Source: Nostoc sp. CHAB 5844
Lineage (GTDB): Bacteria > Cyanobacteriota > Cyanobacteriia > Cyanobacteriales > Nostocaceae
Direction of reading: 5' to 3'
DNA: 64,000 nt
Assembly: GCF_020829595.1 (NCBI RefSeq)
Contig: NZ_JAIVFW010000018.1
Coordinates: 1-64,000 of the forward strand
The notes beneath the pieces were generated by a model, which was not told the DNA's origin, searched no databases, and worked only from the letters and a program-made list of their open reading frames with translations. The translations under genes were made by a program, and so were the position numbers. Numbering within the stretch: position 1 is the first letter of the stretch; the number at the start of each line of letters is the position of its first letter. Below are positions 9,632-19,540 of this stretch, piece after piece.

Positions 9632-10804
9632 TCATTTTGTTCCCATTAGCAATGTGACAAACGTTTTATTATGAAATTGTGTTTCTCCTTTGCTAACTAA
9701 AGGAGCAATTTCACCGTAAGCGTAAAAACCACAGCAAAGTAATGCCTCTGGTAAATGAGTTTTGACAAGCTGATACTCTTGTTTAGCAAAAGTTCCGAGA
9801 ATTCGCCGCCTAGCTGCACAGGAAATCAGCAACGCGGCTGTTGGTTCTACACCAGGATAATTGGCGATCGCATTCTTTAAGGATGCCTCAGAAGCTGAGA
9901 GAATATGATCGCGAGTGGCATCAGTAATTTGGACAATTGCTTGTTCGGGAATATCTGAAAAGAATGTCACACTACCAGACTCTTGATCGTAGCCATTGGG
10001 CGCACGCATGTAAAAATGGTCTTGGTCTTGAAAAACTGCTAGAGCGTGGATTGCATAGTTGGCAGCAAATTGTTCTTCTCCAAGATAATGTTGATAAAAA
10101 TCTAAAGCACGCTGTCCATCAATTTCATAAACTACATTGCCTTTCACTTTCGTCACACGACTACGTTGGCTAATGGGAGTCCAACCACTAGCAACTCCGT
10201 GCGAAAATAATAAATTTCCAGAGAAAAGTAGAACTGGGATTGAATCACTTAACACTTCACTCTGAAAAAATTGATAAGTCTTGTCAAAGGTATAGTCATC
10301 GGCAGCCATTCCGCCAATGATCGGAATATGCACTCCTAAACTTTGTTTTAAACCTTCTAAAATCAATACTCCATTGCTTGTCAAGCTATCAGGAAAAGTC
10401 AAGCATAATTGTGGTGCAGATGTACTTTTGTCCAGTGCTTGAGAAATCGCTTGTTGGGCTGCTAGGGTTGGGTTTTTGGATGCATTTCGTCCAATCCCTG
10501 CGCGAATTTCTACTTCGTCGGTAGCAAACAGCATCAAAGTTAGAGAATCTTGTTGAAATTCTAGAATTGAGGAAATTTCTCCATTTGTAGTGCTGCCAAT
10601 CAATTCAATTCCGGGGAAAGCCTCTTGAATGCGTTGCAAAATTAACGCATGGTCAAAATCGATCGCAGTAAACAGAATTCCAGCTTGCGGAACTAAACTG
10701 CCAAGAGATGAACGACATTCTTGCAGAACTTCTGCGATCGCATCTTGAGAATCAGGATCATCACTATGACCAACAACAACTTGAAACACAACTACATACC
10801 TCAT
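9632..10804 (-). CDS. FIST domain sensor protein (FIST_N plus FIST_C)
   Basis: FIST proteins are predicted small-ligand sensors, perhaps for amino acids, that work with kinases or other signalling domains. The N-terminal FIST domain runs from about residue 10 to 200 (GIELIGSTTNGEISS; FPDSLTSNGVLILEGL; IIGGMAADDYTFD) and the FIST_C domain from about 210 to 380 (EQAIVQITDATRDHILSA, CAARRRILGTFAKQE, CCGFYAYGEIAP). The frame extends to 10855, but ATG at 10804 gives the usual short N-terminus. It lies immediately upstream of the histidine kinase, which lacks its own input domain. Confidence 0.87.
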   Translation of the reverse strand: MRYVVVFQVVVGHSDDPDSQDAIAEVLQECRSSLGSLVPQAGILFTAIDFDHALILQRIQEAFPGIELIGSTTNGEISSILEFQQDSLTLMLFATDEVEIRAGIGRNASKNPTLAAQQAISQALDKSTSAPQLCLTFPDSLTSNGVLILEGLKQSLGVHIPIIGGMAADDYTFDKTYQFFQSEVLSDSIPVLLFSGNLLFSHGVASGWTPISQRSRVTKVKGNVVYEIDGQRALDFYQHYLGEEQFAANYAIHALAVFQDQDHFYMRAPNGYDQESGSVTFFSDIPEQAIVQITDATRDHILSASEASLKNAIANYPGVEPTAALLISCAARRRILGTFAKQEYQLVKTHLPEALLCCGFYAYGEIAPLVSKGETQFHNKTFVTLLMGTK

Positions 10805-11021
10805 TGTAAGTTTGAATATGAATGCGCTAATCCAAGTTAGATTAACACATTGCAACCTACAATTAGATTTCCCTTTTTATTGCTATAAATTTAAACGTTT
10901 ACAAGCATTTTCGGAAAACTTCAGATTCAGGTGTGATTTGATGATGGGTGTGAGGTATTCAAAGTTTGAGCGATCGCATTTATTAATTGTGGTTGTTCCA
11001 CAGGTTTAACTAACAAGATGG

Positions 11022-11345
11022 TTAACTAGCATACTCACACAGGCATTTTTCTATCCAAGAATTCAGGCTTTGACCTTCTTTTTTTGCTTTGACAGCAATT
11101 GTTTTGTGTAAATCTGGGTTAATTCTGAGCATAAATTTGCCTGAAAAGGGCTTTTCTGGATCTTCGCCACGCTCTTGGCAAAATGCTAGGTAGTCATCAA
11201 CTGAATCGTGAAATGATTGCTTTAATTTTTCTACACTGTCGCCTTGAAAGGTAATCACGTCTCTAGTGTTGATTACTTCACCATAAAAAATTTCAGCTTC
11301 ATCATCAAACTCTACAATTGCCTCATATCCCTTGTATTTCATCAT
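11022..11345 (-). CDS. hicB: HicB antitoxin with C-terminal ribbon-helix-helix domain
   Basis: The 107-residue protein has an N-terminal HicB partial RNase H-like fold (MKYKGYEAIVEFDDEAEIF, SVEKLKQSFHDSVDDYLAFC) and a C-terminal Arc-type DNA-binding segment (SGKFMLRINPDLHKTIAVKA, SLNSWIEKCL). It should bind and inhibit the HicA toxin and repress the shared promoter. The start overlaps the end of the toxin gene by 23 bases, so the toxin comes first, as is usual for hicAB. Two Met codons in a row make the start uncertain by one residue. Confidence 0.88.
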   Translation of the reverse strand: MMKYKGYEAIVEFDDEAEIFYGEVINTRDVITFQGDSVEKLKQSFHDSVDDYLAFCQERGEDPEKPFSGKFMLRINPDLHKTIAVKAKKEGQSLNSWIEKCLCEYAS

Positions 11346-11601
11346 TTTTAATCCCCGCTTCTATCAAGAAACGCCGCATAGATTTAACAGCACCTTTATC
11401 TGTTTCTTTTTCTGGATGAGGTCTGTGAAATACTGCTCTTACTTCTCCAAGCGCAATTCTTACCCTTGAACCTGATCCTTGTGATACTTCCGCCCCAAGT
11501 GCAATTAGCATTGACTCGATATCATTCCCAGAAATATTTGCTCTAACTGGATTTTCAAAAACGGCATTAAGTGTTTTTTGATTTTTACTGTTAAGTTCCA
11601 T
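11323..11601 (-). CDS. hicA: HicA mRNA interferase toxin
   Basis: A 92-residue double-stranded-RNA-binding-fold toxin. Family features include the VRANISGNDIESMLIALGAE helix region, GSGSRVRIAL and the FHRPHPEKE segment containing the catalytic His, with a C-terminal VKSMRRFLIEAGI helix. It overlaps hicB by 23 bases. A TATAGTATCA-type palindromic stretch just upstream (about 11603-11630) could be the operator for HicB, but this is only a suggestion. Confidence 0.87.
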   Translation of the reverse strand: MELNSKNQKTLNAVFENPVRANISGNDIESMLIALGAEVSQGSGSRVRIALGEVRAVFHRPHPEKETDKGAVKSMRRFLIEAGIKNDEIQGI

Positions 11602-11655
11602 TATATAGTATCATTCAGTGATACTATAATTTACCAAATTCATTTCACTTAAGGC

Positions 11656-14337
11656 TTAAGCAAAAAGGTTATCTGCTGAAGATGCGTGTGAGGTATGCAA
11701 AATTTGAGCGATCGCGTTGAGCAATTGTGATTGTTCCACGGGTTTAACTAAATGGATTTGAAAACCTGCGGCTAAAGCCTGTTTTTGATTCATCTCGCCT
11801 GCGTAGGCTGTCAGAGCGATCGCGGGTATTTTTCCGCTTTGTTCTGGTGGTAAGGCGCGAATTAAACGCATCAGCATATAACCGTCAATTCCGGGCATAC
11901 CGATATCACTTAACAGTAAGTCTACTTTGGTTGTTGCCAAAACTTCTAAGGCTTGGCTGCCAGATGCGATCGCAGTCACCTTTGCACCAAACTTTTCTAA
12001 TACTACAGTCAAAAACTCTCCAGTATCTAAATCATCGTCTACTACCAAAATATGTAAACCTGCTAAATTTAACGTTTCATTAACTGTTGAACTGTGTTGA
12101 TTTTTTGGTAAGAAATTAGGCATCAATGGCAATCTGACGGTGAACTTTGCACCCATTCCTTCCCCAGGGCTTTCTGCTTGTACAGTTCCACCATGCAGTT
12201 CTGTAAGATGACGCACAATTGCTAGTCCTAATCCTAGTCCACCAAATTGGCGAGTGATTGTGCCATCAGCTTGCCGGAAAGAATCAAATACATAAGGCAA
12301 AAACTCTGAACTAATACCTTTACCATTGTCTTGAATTTGAATTTGTGCAAAGGTATCAACTCGCTCTAAACAAATTTCAACCTTACCTGCGGCAGGAGTA
12401 AATTTAATCGCATTGGAAAGTAAATTACAAACTATCTGTTGTAGGCGTTCAGCATCACCTGCAACCCATGCGTTTTCGATATGAACTAGTTTTTGAATTT
12501 GAATATTTTTGGCATCGACTGTTAGCTGCAAAGTATCAAGCGATGCTTTTAAAATCTCAACTAAATTTACAGGTTGAAGATTTAAAATTATTTTTCTTTG
12601 TTGAATCCGAGAAACATCTAGTAAGTCTTCAATGAGTTGAATTTGTAATTTAGCATTCCGCTCAATGGTTTCTAATCCATGAGTCAGCTTTTCATCTTCA
12701 TAATTGCGTCTTCTCAGTAGTGTTACCCAACCTAAAATAGGATTGAGTGGAGTCCGTAATTCATGAGAAAGAACTGCGAGAAATTCGTCTTTAATTTTAT
12801 TGGCTTTTTCAGCTTCACTGCGGGCAGACTGCTCTCTTGATAAAAGATTTTCACGTTCTACTTCTGCTTGTTTGCGCTCAGTAATATTCCGAAAAAAGAT
12901 ACCCAGACCATCTTCAAAAGGGTAAGCATGAATTTCTAACCAAATATTTTCCGGAATATATAATGCTTCAAAATGCACAGGTATTGCTTGTGCGATCGCC
13001 CGACCATATTCTCGTTCAAATTGCGTACCTTTCATTCCTGGCCACTGCTGCCAGTAATTTTGAGAAACTATAGTTTCTGGTTTTACTCCTTTAATTACGG
13101 CAGCTTGTTGATTAACATAAGTTATTTGCCAATCTTGATTAACTGCAATAAAAGCATCTGTCATGCTTTCTAAAATATTGCTGAGGCGAGTCCGCGAAGC
13201 TTTTTCTGCTTTTAATAACTTATCTTTTTCTTGATTTGATTCTGCCAAACGAACATTTGTTTCTACAAGTGAATCATTGAGTTGAATGAGTTTTTCAGAT
13301 AACTCTGCACGAGCTTGGTATTCTCCGATTCTAAATTTTTCTACAGCCAATTCTACTTGGATTTTGGCTCTTTCGGTAATGGCAACTCCTACTAATAAAG
13401 TTACAACAGATTGTACTAGCAGACTCAATTTGTGAACGTGTAAAACTTCTGATGGGACTGGGAAATTAGGCAATGATATAGCATTGGGATAGGCTACCAA
13501 ATAAGAGAAAAGTGTCACTAATATTGAAAATGTAGCAACGAGCATACCCGTAGTTACTCCGAAGCGAGTCGCAGCCCACATTACAGGAACAAAGCTCAAA
13601 AAAGATAATTGTTGAAATTTAAAATCTGTGTTGCTATTTGCCGAAACTTCCGAAACAGTAACACATGCAATGCTAATACACAAAAATAAGATAGTGCTGA
13701 CTTCTAGTAACAGAGGACGACAAGACTGAAATCTGAAAGCTGGTGAAGCAGAATCTGATGTTTGAGAATAAGATAACCAACCCCAAGATTGCAGATAAGG
13801 AGTTAACACTAACAAAATAGTAGGTGTAATACCCATGACACCGATCGCATTTCCTAACCACCAGTGAGTAATACTGTTAGTTATGTTAGCAATGGGCATT
13901 TTGCCTACCGCTATCCAAGATAAACTGCCTAACACAGCTAAACTAGTGCTGGCAACTAAAGGTACACTTAAGGTAAAAATTGCAGCATCTTTGAGGCTGT
14001 TAAATGTGAGAGAACCTTTCCAGAGACGACGGTAGAATAACCATGCAACTAGAGGTTCTACAACATCGATTAAACCAATAACTCGTTCCCAACCATGCAA
14101 TCCCCAAAAAGGAGACATGAGAAAAGATGCAATACCTGTAAGGATGATACCATCAATGCCAAACCAGAAACTGAGGGCGATCGCTACCCCAGATGGCGGA
14201 AACCACAGAGAAACTCCTGGCTGAATGCGGTAGATGAGTGCCATCCCATGAGCGGCAACCAAGGCCAATAGCCCTAATGATAAAATCAAAAGCCGTCGAT
14301 ATCTGGGAGCGACCCTAGCAAATTGCGACAATTGCAT
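11656..14337 (-). CDS. MASE1-PAS hybrid histidine kinase with receiver
   Basis: An 893-residue membrane-bound hybrid kinase. Residues 15-320 are a MASE1 sensory region with about eight to ten membrane helices (PGVSLWFPPSGVAIAL near 40-55 is typical). A coiled coil follows (330-380), then one PAS domain (385-490), a HisKA domain with the His at residue 525 ([11 protein letters not shown]), an HATPase domain (CNLLSNAIKF, DNGKGIS, GGLGLGLAI) and a C-terminal receiver domain with Asp 811 (LLSDIGMPGIDG) and Lys in VKPVEQ. MASE1 ligands are unknown. It stands alone, so its phosphotransfer partner is not evident. Confidence 0.92.
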   Translation of the reverse strand: MQLSQFARVAPRYRRLLILSLGLLALVAAHGMALIYRIQPGVSLWFPPSGVAIALSFWFGIDGIILTGIASFLMSPFWGLHGWERVIGLIDVVEPLVAWLFYRRLWKGSLTFNSLKDAAIFTLSVPLVASTSLAVLGSLSWIAVGKMPIANITNSITHWWLGNAIGVMGITPTILLVLTPYLQSWGWLSYSQTSDSASPAFRFQSCRPLLLEVSTILFLCISIACVTVSEVSANSNTDFKFQQLSFLSFVPVMWAATRFGVTTGMLVATFSILVTLFSYLVAYPNAISLPNFPVPSEVLHVHKLSLLVQSVVTLLVGVAITERAKIQVELAVEKFRIGEYQARAELSEKLIQLNDSLVETNVRLAESNQEKDKLLKAEKASRTRLSNILESMTDAFIAVNQDWQITYVNQQAAVIKGVKPETIVSQNYWQQWPGMKGTQFEREYGRAIAQAIPVHFEALYIPENIWLEIHAYPFEDGLGIFFRNITERKQAEVERENLLSREQSARSEAEKANKIKDEFLAVLSHELRTPLNPILGWVTLLRRRNYEDEKLTHGLETIERNAKLQIQLIEDLLDVSRIQQRKIILNLQPVNLVEILKASLDTLQLTVDAKNIQIQKLVHIENAWVAGDAERLQQIVCNLLSNAIKFTPAAGKVEICLERVDTFAQIQIQDNGKGISSEFLPYVFDSFRQADGTITRQFGGLGLGLAIVRHLTELHGGTVQAESPGEGMGAKFTVRLPLMPNFLPKNQHSSTVNETLNLAGLHILVVDDDLDTGEFLTVVLEKFGAKVTAIASGSQALEVLATTKVDLLLSDIGMPGIDGYMLMRLIRALPPEQSGKIPAIALTAYAGEMNQKQALAAGFQIHLVKPVEQSQLLNAIAQILHTSHASSADNLFA

Positions 14338-14775
14338 AATTGCAAAGAAATTTAAATTGATTAGCCTACAAATCTGCTGCTACTAGTCAACCACTACAGC
14401 TTGACTTATCGCACCAGACGCTCATCTAAGCGTGATGAGCGCCATAATAGACATTTCATGATTACCAAATATTGTTTTAATCAGGTAAGTTCGCACTTAC
14501 CTGAAGATTTAATTTTTCTTTATAAGTTAATACGATTCAGTTTACAACTATCTTTAGGCGTTAGGTGAATGAAGCGATCGCCTAGCTCAACTGAATGCTC
14601 AAGTTTCATTAAAAAACCACAAATGCTATATAGACCGGGTTTTTCAAGATTTGATAGCTCAAATCTCGGCGTAATAGCTTATAAAAACCCGGTTTGTCAT
14701 TTTTTCAACTAGCACAGCAATATTCCAAGACTGCAAAAGCTTTGGAACGTTGCCGTTATAACCTGATCTTAAATT
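14338..14775. other. Intergenic region with an inverted repeat
   Basis: About 440 bases without a gene between the MASE1 kinase and the phoX-like gene. It contains HIP1 octamers and an inverted pair GACCGGGTTTTT (from about 14633) and AAAAACCCGGTTT (ending about 14695). The pair can form a hairpin with a long loop and resembles the CCCGG hairpin at 51352-51382. It lies after the phoX-like stop on the minus strand and may terminate that transcript. Confidence 0.4.
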
Positions 14776-16071
14776 CTAAGCTCTTCTCCAAGGGCCCCAG
14801 ATAGCAAAAGTAATACCAGGTGTTTGAATGTTGACATACAATGTTCTCTCATCAGGTGAGAAGCAAGCACCAGCAAACTCGCTATCATTCAAGGCATTAC
14901 GGGCAAAATTATAGATTTCACCATTGGGAGTCACACCTCTTAAGAAATTGTCGCCGTCTCCGTCTTCGCAGAGAATCAGATCACCATAGGGCGACACAGT
15001 TATGTTATCAGGCATATCGAGTACATCTCTGGATTGAGACTCGACAAACAGTTCAATTGTCTCTCGTGCTGGAATGTAGCGCCAAACCTGACCACCACCT
15101 AGGGGGCCACCACTTGTACAACAAAAATAAAATTCTCCGTTACCGTACCAAATGCCTTCTCCACGGGCAAAGGTAGCTGCGCCTAAATCACGACCTTGCA
15201 ATCGCACAGTGTCACCATCAAGTGGGTTGGGATTGGGGATAGTCACCCATTCTACTCCCCATTTCTGTCCTGGTATGAAACCACTATTTGAGGTATTAAC
15301 CCCTGGTGGTTGACCAATAATTTTCAACGCTTGCAGAGTACCACCTGCTTTTAAATTGCCTCGTACTTTCGGAATAAAACGATAGAACAGGCTATCTCCT
15401 CTATCTTCAGTCTCATAAACAATTCCGGTTCTTGGGTCTACAGCTATAGCCTCATGATTAAATCTTCCCATCGCCACTAGAGGCTCTGGATTGACTGCGG
15501 AGGTGGCACTAGCAGGAACTTCAAAGTTATAGCCATGATACTGCGTCGCGCCAGTTAGAGAAGGTCTAGTTGTATCTTCTTCACAACTAATCCAAGAACC
15601 CCAAGGAGTTGGGCCACCTGCACAGTTACGGATGGTTCCACTCAAAGAAACAAAGTGTTTGATTAACTGGCGATTAGCACCAACAACTAATGTGGTTGTA
15701 CCACCTGCGGCATTGACATCGTAGGGTCTTGGCCCTTGTGTGCGTGAACTAGAAGTCAGGCTGAGTTCGTGATTGCGAACCAAGATAACTGTGTTTCTTG
15801 GGCCAGGGAAAGCTGCCATTCCATCATGAGCGCCTGGTACTAAAGTGCCATCGGTCATGAGTTCCCCTGTACGAGAGAAAGTTCGATATTGAAATCCAGG
15901 TGGTAAGTCTAATAAGCCATCAGGATCGGGAACAAGCGCACCATAACCTGTACCAAAAACAGGTTGACCATTGGCTTGTCTGGCATAAAGAGCTTCTAAA
16001 GGGGATGCTAATAACGTACCAGCTGCACTTGCCCCGGCTAATGTAAAAAACTTACGTCTTGATAATTTCAT
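14776..16071 (-). CDS. PhoX-like (DUF839) Tat-exported protein
   Basis: 431 residues. The N-terminus carries a twin-arginine signal (KLSRRKFFTLAGASAAG), so export in folded form is predicted. The mature part matches the DUF839/PhoX beta-propeller family (LPPGFQYRTFSRTGE, NHELSLTS, GGPTPWGSWISCEED, GRFNHEAIAVDPRTG, YETEDRGDSLFYRF, DNITVSPYGDLILCED). PhoX enzymes are Ca- and Fe-dependent alkaline phosphatases. This protein is shorter than classical PhoX of more than 600 residues, so phosphatase activity is plausible but unproven. A candidate PHO box lies upstream at 16416-16446. Confidence 0.85.
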   Translation of the reverse strand: MKLSRRKFFTLAGASAAGTLLASPLEALYARQANGQPVFGTGYGALVPDPDGLLDLPPGFQYRTFSRTGELMTDGTLVPGAHDGMAAFPGPRNTVILVRNHELSLTSSSRTQGPRPYDVNAAGGTTTLVVGANRQLIKHFVSLSGTIRNCAGGPTPWGSWISCEEDTTRPSLTGATQYHGYNFEVPASATSAVNPEPLVAMGRFNHEAIAVDPRTGIVYETEDRGDSLFYRFIPKVRGNLKAGGTLQALKIIGQPPGVNTSNSGFIPGQKWGVEWVTIPNPNPLDGDTVRLQGRDLGAATFARGEGIWYGNGEFYFCCTSGGPLGGGQVWRYIPARETIELFVESQSRDVLDMPDNITVSPYGDLILCEDGDGDNFLRGVTPNGEIYNFARNALNDSEFAGACFSPDERTLYVNIQTPGITFAIWGPWRRA

Positions 16072-16782
16072 TGGGCGATTAGTGGAAATACTGGGAAAAA
16101 ACTATTAGACATTGATTAAGTTTAGGTAATGCTGAATTTAAATCGCGGTTATAAAAATTTGAAAAATATATCTATAAAACAGATATAAAAGAGCATCTAG
16201 CAAGGCAAAATTCCTATGTGGAATATATATCTAAACTAAATATCAATGGTTGAGATAAATTTAAATTAAATGCTTACATACCAGAAAATATCCAAATAAA
16301 ACTACACTTATAAATAATTTATTAGTTAAGCTTTTAGATTATGTGGATACTTATTTAATGAAGATTGCAGCCAATTATGATGCCTACAATTAATTGATTT
16401 ATCGGTATACAAAAATTAGTTAAGAAGAGGTTAAAAATTATTTAATTAACAAAAATTGCATTCATTTATCATAAAAATTTAATTAGTTTTGATATTTTTA
16501 AAAAAATCATTATCAAACACTAAGATGAAATTAAATCTAATGATAAAATCTCCCCAAGGTTGTTTTAGGTATTACTAAGAATCAAACAAAACTATCAAGC
16601 AGTTTGCTTTTATTAGAAGCTAAATTTTTGGTATAAGTTTTGCTTGACTTTTATGCACTTAATTCAACTAATGAACTAAGCGTTTAAAGTTCGTGTTTTT
16701 CAAAAGTAATCAATTTTCCTGAAAGTGCTGGAAAAGCAATTACTGACAAGCGCCGTTAAAATCTATTGCTATTTTCACGAAA
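16072..16782. other. AT-rich divergent promoter region
   Basis: About 710 bases between the divergently read phoX-like and PEP-CTERM genes. It is strongly AT-rich with no credible frame. The only structured signal I can point to is the set of 11-bp-spaced TTAAC repeats at 16416-16446. Confidence 0.5.
16416..16446 (-). promoter_or_regulatory. Candidate PHO box upstream of the phoX-like gene
   Basis: On the minus strand TTTAACCT and CTTAACTA are 11 bases apart, and an imperfect ATTAAATA precedes them at the same 11-base spacing. The cyanobacterial SphR/PhoB box is direct repeats close to CTTAACCT with 3-bp spacers, an 11-bp period. The site is about 345 bases before the start codon, rather far, and the region is AT-rich, so chance is not excluded. 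Confidence 0.4.
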
Positions 16783-17397
16783 ATGAACAGGTTTTTTACC
16801 CAAATTAAAGCTGCGGTAGCTGTGGCTACTGTCGCCTCTACAGCTACGTTGATTAACATTCCTCAAGCTGATGCTGCTGCTTATGATCTATCTTGGCTGG
16901 GAGGACAAGGTTATTCAGCCAGAGGTAACTTCAAATTTGACGACAGTTTTTTAGGCAGCGTTGTCACCAGAGATCAGCTAAGTGATTTTAGGATTTCCTT
17001 TTTTGACCCAGGCGGAACTTTATTGCAAAGTTTCAACTACAATTTTCCCAATCCAAACAGCAGCTTTAATTTTAATTTTGATACCGTTTCTCAAACTGTT
17101 CGGCAAACAGATAACTTTGATACACCCAACGGCTTTGACTTAGGAATTGACTTTGCCACAGAAATTACAGGGTTATCTTTTTATACTTACGTAAATCCTG
17201 AGCAAGGATTGCCAAACGCTACGATATTTTTGAAGGATGATCTTTCACCAGAAGTGTGCAGCACATTTCCCAACTGTCGGTTAGATGTTGGCGGTCAGTT
17301 AACAGCAACAGCAGTTCCTGAACCTAGTACAATTTTAGGCTTGTTAGTGGCTGGTTCTTTGAGCCGATTCTTCAAGAAAAAGTCAGCATCAATCTAA
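16783..17397 (+). CDS. PEP-CTERM sorting domain protein
   Basis: A 204-residue exported protein. Residues 1-32 form a signal peptide (KAAVAVATVASTATLINI, cut near ADAAAYD). The C-terminus has the full PEP-CTERM tripartite signal: VPEPSTILG, a hydrophobic helix and the basic FFKKK end, which is recognised by an exosortase in cell-envelope sorting. The middle is a beta-rich, Asn- and Phe-rich domain without a recognised catalytic motif. The exosortase gene is not in the window. It is monocistronic, followed by a hairpin. Confidence 0.85.
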   Translation: MNRFFTQIKAAVAVATVASTATLINIPQADAAAYDLSWLGGQGYSARGNFKFDDSFLGSVVTRDQLSDFRISFFDPGGTLLQSFNYNFPNPNSSFNFNFDTVSQTVRQTDNFDTPNGFDLGIDFATEITGLSFYTYVNPEQGLPNATIFLKDDLSPEVCSTFPNCRLDVGGQLTATAVPEPSTILGLLVAGSLSRFFKKKSASI

Positions 17398-17494
17398 ACA
17401 GCAAACCTGAATAGTTGATGCCAGCTTGATTAAAACCGTAATTGACCAATATTTTACCTTTCATTCCCCAGGTATTTCCTAAATAAAAAACCTG

Positions 17495-17517
17495 AAGCTC
17501 TCTTTGCAAGAGAGCTT
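17495..17517 (+). terminator. Hairpin after the PEP-CTERM gene
   Basis: AAGCTCTC pairs with GAGAGCTT around a 7-nt loop about 100 bases after the stop codon. The T-tract that follows is weak, so termination is probable but not certain. It also lies downstream of the convergent alpha/beta hydrolase gene. Confidence 0.5.
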
Positions 17518-17586
17518 TGGAACTTTAGCGTTTTAATTTTCCGGGCGATCGCACTTTTGACTAGAAGAGGGATAATGGCAAGGTTG

Positions 17587-18654
17587 TTAAACAAGAGCAG
17601 TACGTTGTTGCGCTAACCATTGCAAAATCCGATTCCAAGCCCACCAAGGGTCAGGGTCTTGTGCTTGGTACTGACACTCTTTGCTACTCAAATAGCCGAC
17701 ATGGCCACCGTAACGGGTAAGTAGCAAATCTATGGCTGAATTTTGGTTGCAGGCGGCTTGTAAATCGGGGATGATATCTGGATGAAATAAAGGATCATCG
17801 GCAGCGTAGACAATCAAGGTCGGTTTGCCAAGTTCTGGTAACAGTTGGAGAGCGCTGCTGGCTTTGTAGTATGCCTCTACATTAGGAAAGCCTAGCCTTT
17901 CAATTACTAGTTCTTGGTCAAAATCCCAGATAGTGTTTGTCCGTTCTATGGCTTCGGGGTCAATAGTTCCGGGATGAGTATCGTGAATTCGCCAAGCGAG
18001 TTTTTTTAACTCACGCACAATACTGGTTTCTATTAATCTACCAAAACGGTCTTTAGTTAAATAAGTGAGCGATCGCAACGAATCCAAACTCGGACAAATG
18101 ACTGCGCCACCACCGATATCACTGTATTTGATGCCCAAATTTTCATTGTTGTGGGTTAATTCCGCTGCTGCTTTTAACCCCCAAAGCGCTAATTGTCCCC
18201 CTAAAGAAAACCCCATAAACCAAAATTTCCTAGGACATCCCATTGCCGCCGCCGCCACAGCTAAACGTACAAAATCTTCACCCTCGTACAATCCATCAGA
18301 GGTTAAAGTCGGTGACAATTGGGCTGTTTTACCGTGGGCGCGCCAATCAAATAAAACTACAGCGTAGCCTTGAGCATAAGCTTTGCGTCCTAGCAATCTC
18401 AAAGACCATTCTTGTTCCAACTCGCCCGTAATTCCGTATGTGGCAATTATTGTACCGTGGGCATTTTCCGGAATTGCCACCCAGCTAAAAATCGGCACAC
18501 CTTGCCCACCCATCAATATTGTTTTATGATAGGGCGGCTCTGGATCAGAAGTTGTGCTTTCCCAGTAATGTTTTCCCCAAAAAGCGGTATAAACCGTCAT
18601 GGCTACACCATTTTGCAAGAACTTAGCTGGATTGTAGACCGGATAACACATCAT
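17587..18654 (-). CDS. YheT-like alpha/beta hydrolase
   Basis: A 355-residue alpha/beta-fold hydrolase. The nucleophile elbow is GFSLGGQ, the acid is in YAADDPLFHP and the base His is in RYGGHVGYL, completing a Ser-Asp-His triad in the right order. The oxyanion region is ATYGITGELEQ, and the VLFDWRAHGKT loop is typical. The N-terminal FLQNGVAMTVYTAFWG block is usual in cyanobacterial members. The substrate is unknown (esterase or thioesterase possible). There is no membrane segment. The first of two adjacent Met is given as the start. Confidence 0.85.
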   Translation of the reverse strand: MMCYPVYNPAKFLQNGVAMTVYTAFWGKHYWESTTSDPEPPYHKTILMGGQGVPIFSWVAIPENAHGTIIATYGITGELEQEWSLRLLGRKAYAQGYAVVLFDWRAHGKTAQLSPTLTSDGLYEGEDFVRLAVAAAAMGCPRKFWFMGFSLGGQLALWGLKAAAELTHNNENLGIKYSDIGGGAVICPSLDSLRSLTYLTKDRFGRLIETSIVRELKKLAWRIHDTHPGTIDPEAIERTNTIWDFDQELVIERLGFPNVEAYYKASSALQLLPELGKPTLIVYAADDPLFHPDIIPDLQAACNQNSAIDLLLTRYGGHVGYLSSKECQYQAQDPDPWWAWNRILQWLAQQRTALV

Positions 18655-18808
18655 TTTTCAAATATCGTGTATCTTAAGTTTTGTTTTTCATGATTTAGTT
18701 TTAATATTTATGTTAGATTTAAAATCTTTTTTATAATCAAGACAGAAATCTTTGTATCGACCAAAGATTCTTATTTTTCCTTAATAACTAGCAATAATTT
18801 TTTTAAGA

Positions 18809-19540
18809 ATGCCAAGAATTCTAGTTATAGACGATGACCCAGCAATTTCCGAGCTTGTTGCCGTCAACTTAGAAATGGCTGGCTATGATGTCAGCCAAGC
18901 TGAAGATGGTATCAAAGGTCAAGCCTTAGCGCTCCAGCTACAACCAGACCTGATCATGCTTGATCTCATGCTGCCCAGAGTAGATGGATTTACAGTTTGT
19001 CAACGCCTCCGACGGGATGAACGAACTGCGGAAATTCCCGTCTTGATGTTGACCGCCTTAAGTCAGACACAAGACAAAGTCGAAGGTTTTAACGCCGGCG
19101 CAGACGACTACCTCACCAAGCCCTTTGAAGTAGAAGAGATGCTGGCGCGGGTGCGAGCTTTATTGCGACGGACTGACCGCATTCCCCAAGCTGCCAAGCA
19201 CAGCGAAATTCTCAACTATGGCCCATTAACCTTGGTTCCCGAACGGTTTGAGGCAATATGGTTCAGTGAGACGGTGAAACTTACCCACTTGGAATTTGAG
19301 TTACTCCACTGTTTGCTGCAACGCCATGGACAGACAGTTTCTCCTAGCGAAATTCTGCGGGAAGTTTGGGGTTACGATCCTGACGATGACATTGAGACTA
19401 TTCGAGTCCATATTCGCCATTTAAGAACTAAACTCGAACCAGATCCCCGCCACCCTCGCTACATCAAAACTGTATACGGTGCAGGATATTGTTTAGAATT
19501 ACCCAGTCTGCCTGCATCAGCTGAGGGCGTTTCTGCGTAA
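18809..19540 (+). CDS. rpaA: OmpR-family response regulator RpaA
   Basis: RpaA is the master output regulator of the cyanobacterial clock (phosphorylated by SasA, dephosphorylated through CikA) and also affects energy transfer from phycobilisomes. The sequence agrees with my recollection of RpaA almost residue for residue: [20 protein letters not shown], the phospho-acceptor in [26 protein letters not shown], and a winged-helix domain ending [20 protein letters not shown]. The length of 243 residues is normal. It stands alone in the window; its partner kinases are elsewhere. RpaB is excluded by the N-terminal sequence. Confidence 0.93.
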   Translation: MPRILVIDDDPAISELVAVNLEMAGYDVSQAEDGIKGQALALQLQPDLIMLDLMLPRVDGFTVCQRLRRDERTAEIPVLMLTALSQTQDKVEGFNAGADDYLTKPFEVEEMLARVRALLRRTDRIPQAAKHSEILNYGPLTLVPERFEAIWFSETVKLTHLEFELLHCLLQRHGQTVSPSEILREVWGYDPDDDIETIRVHIRHLRTKLEPDPRHPRYIKTVYGAGYCLELPSLPASAEGVSA

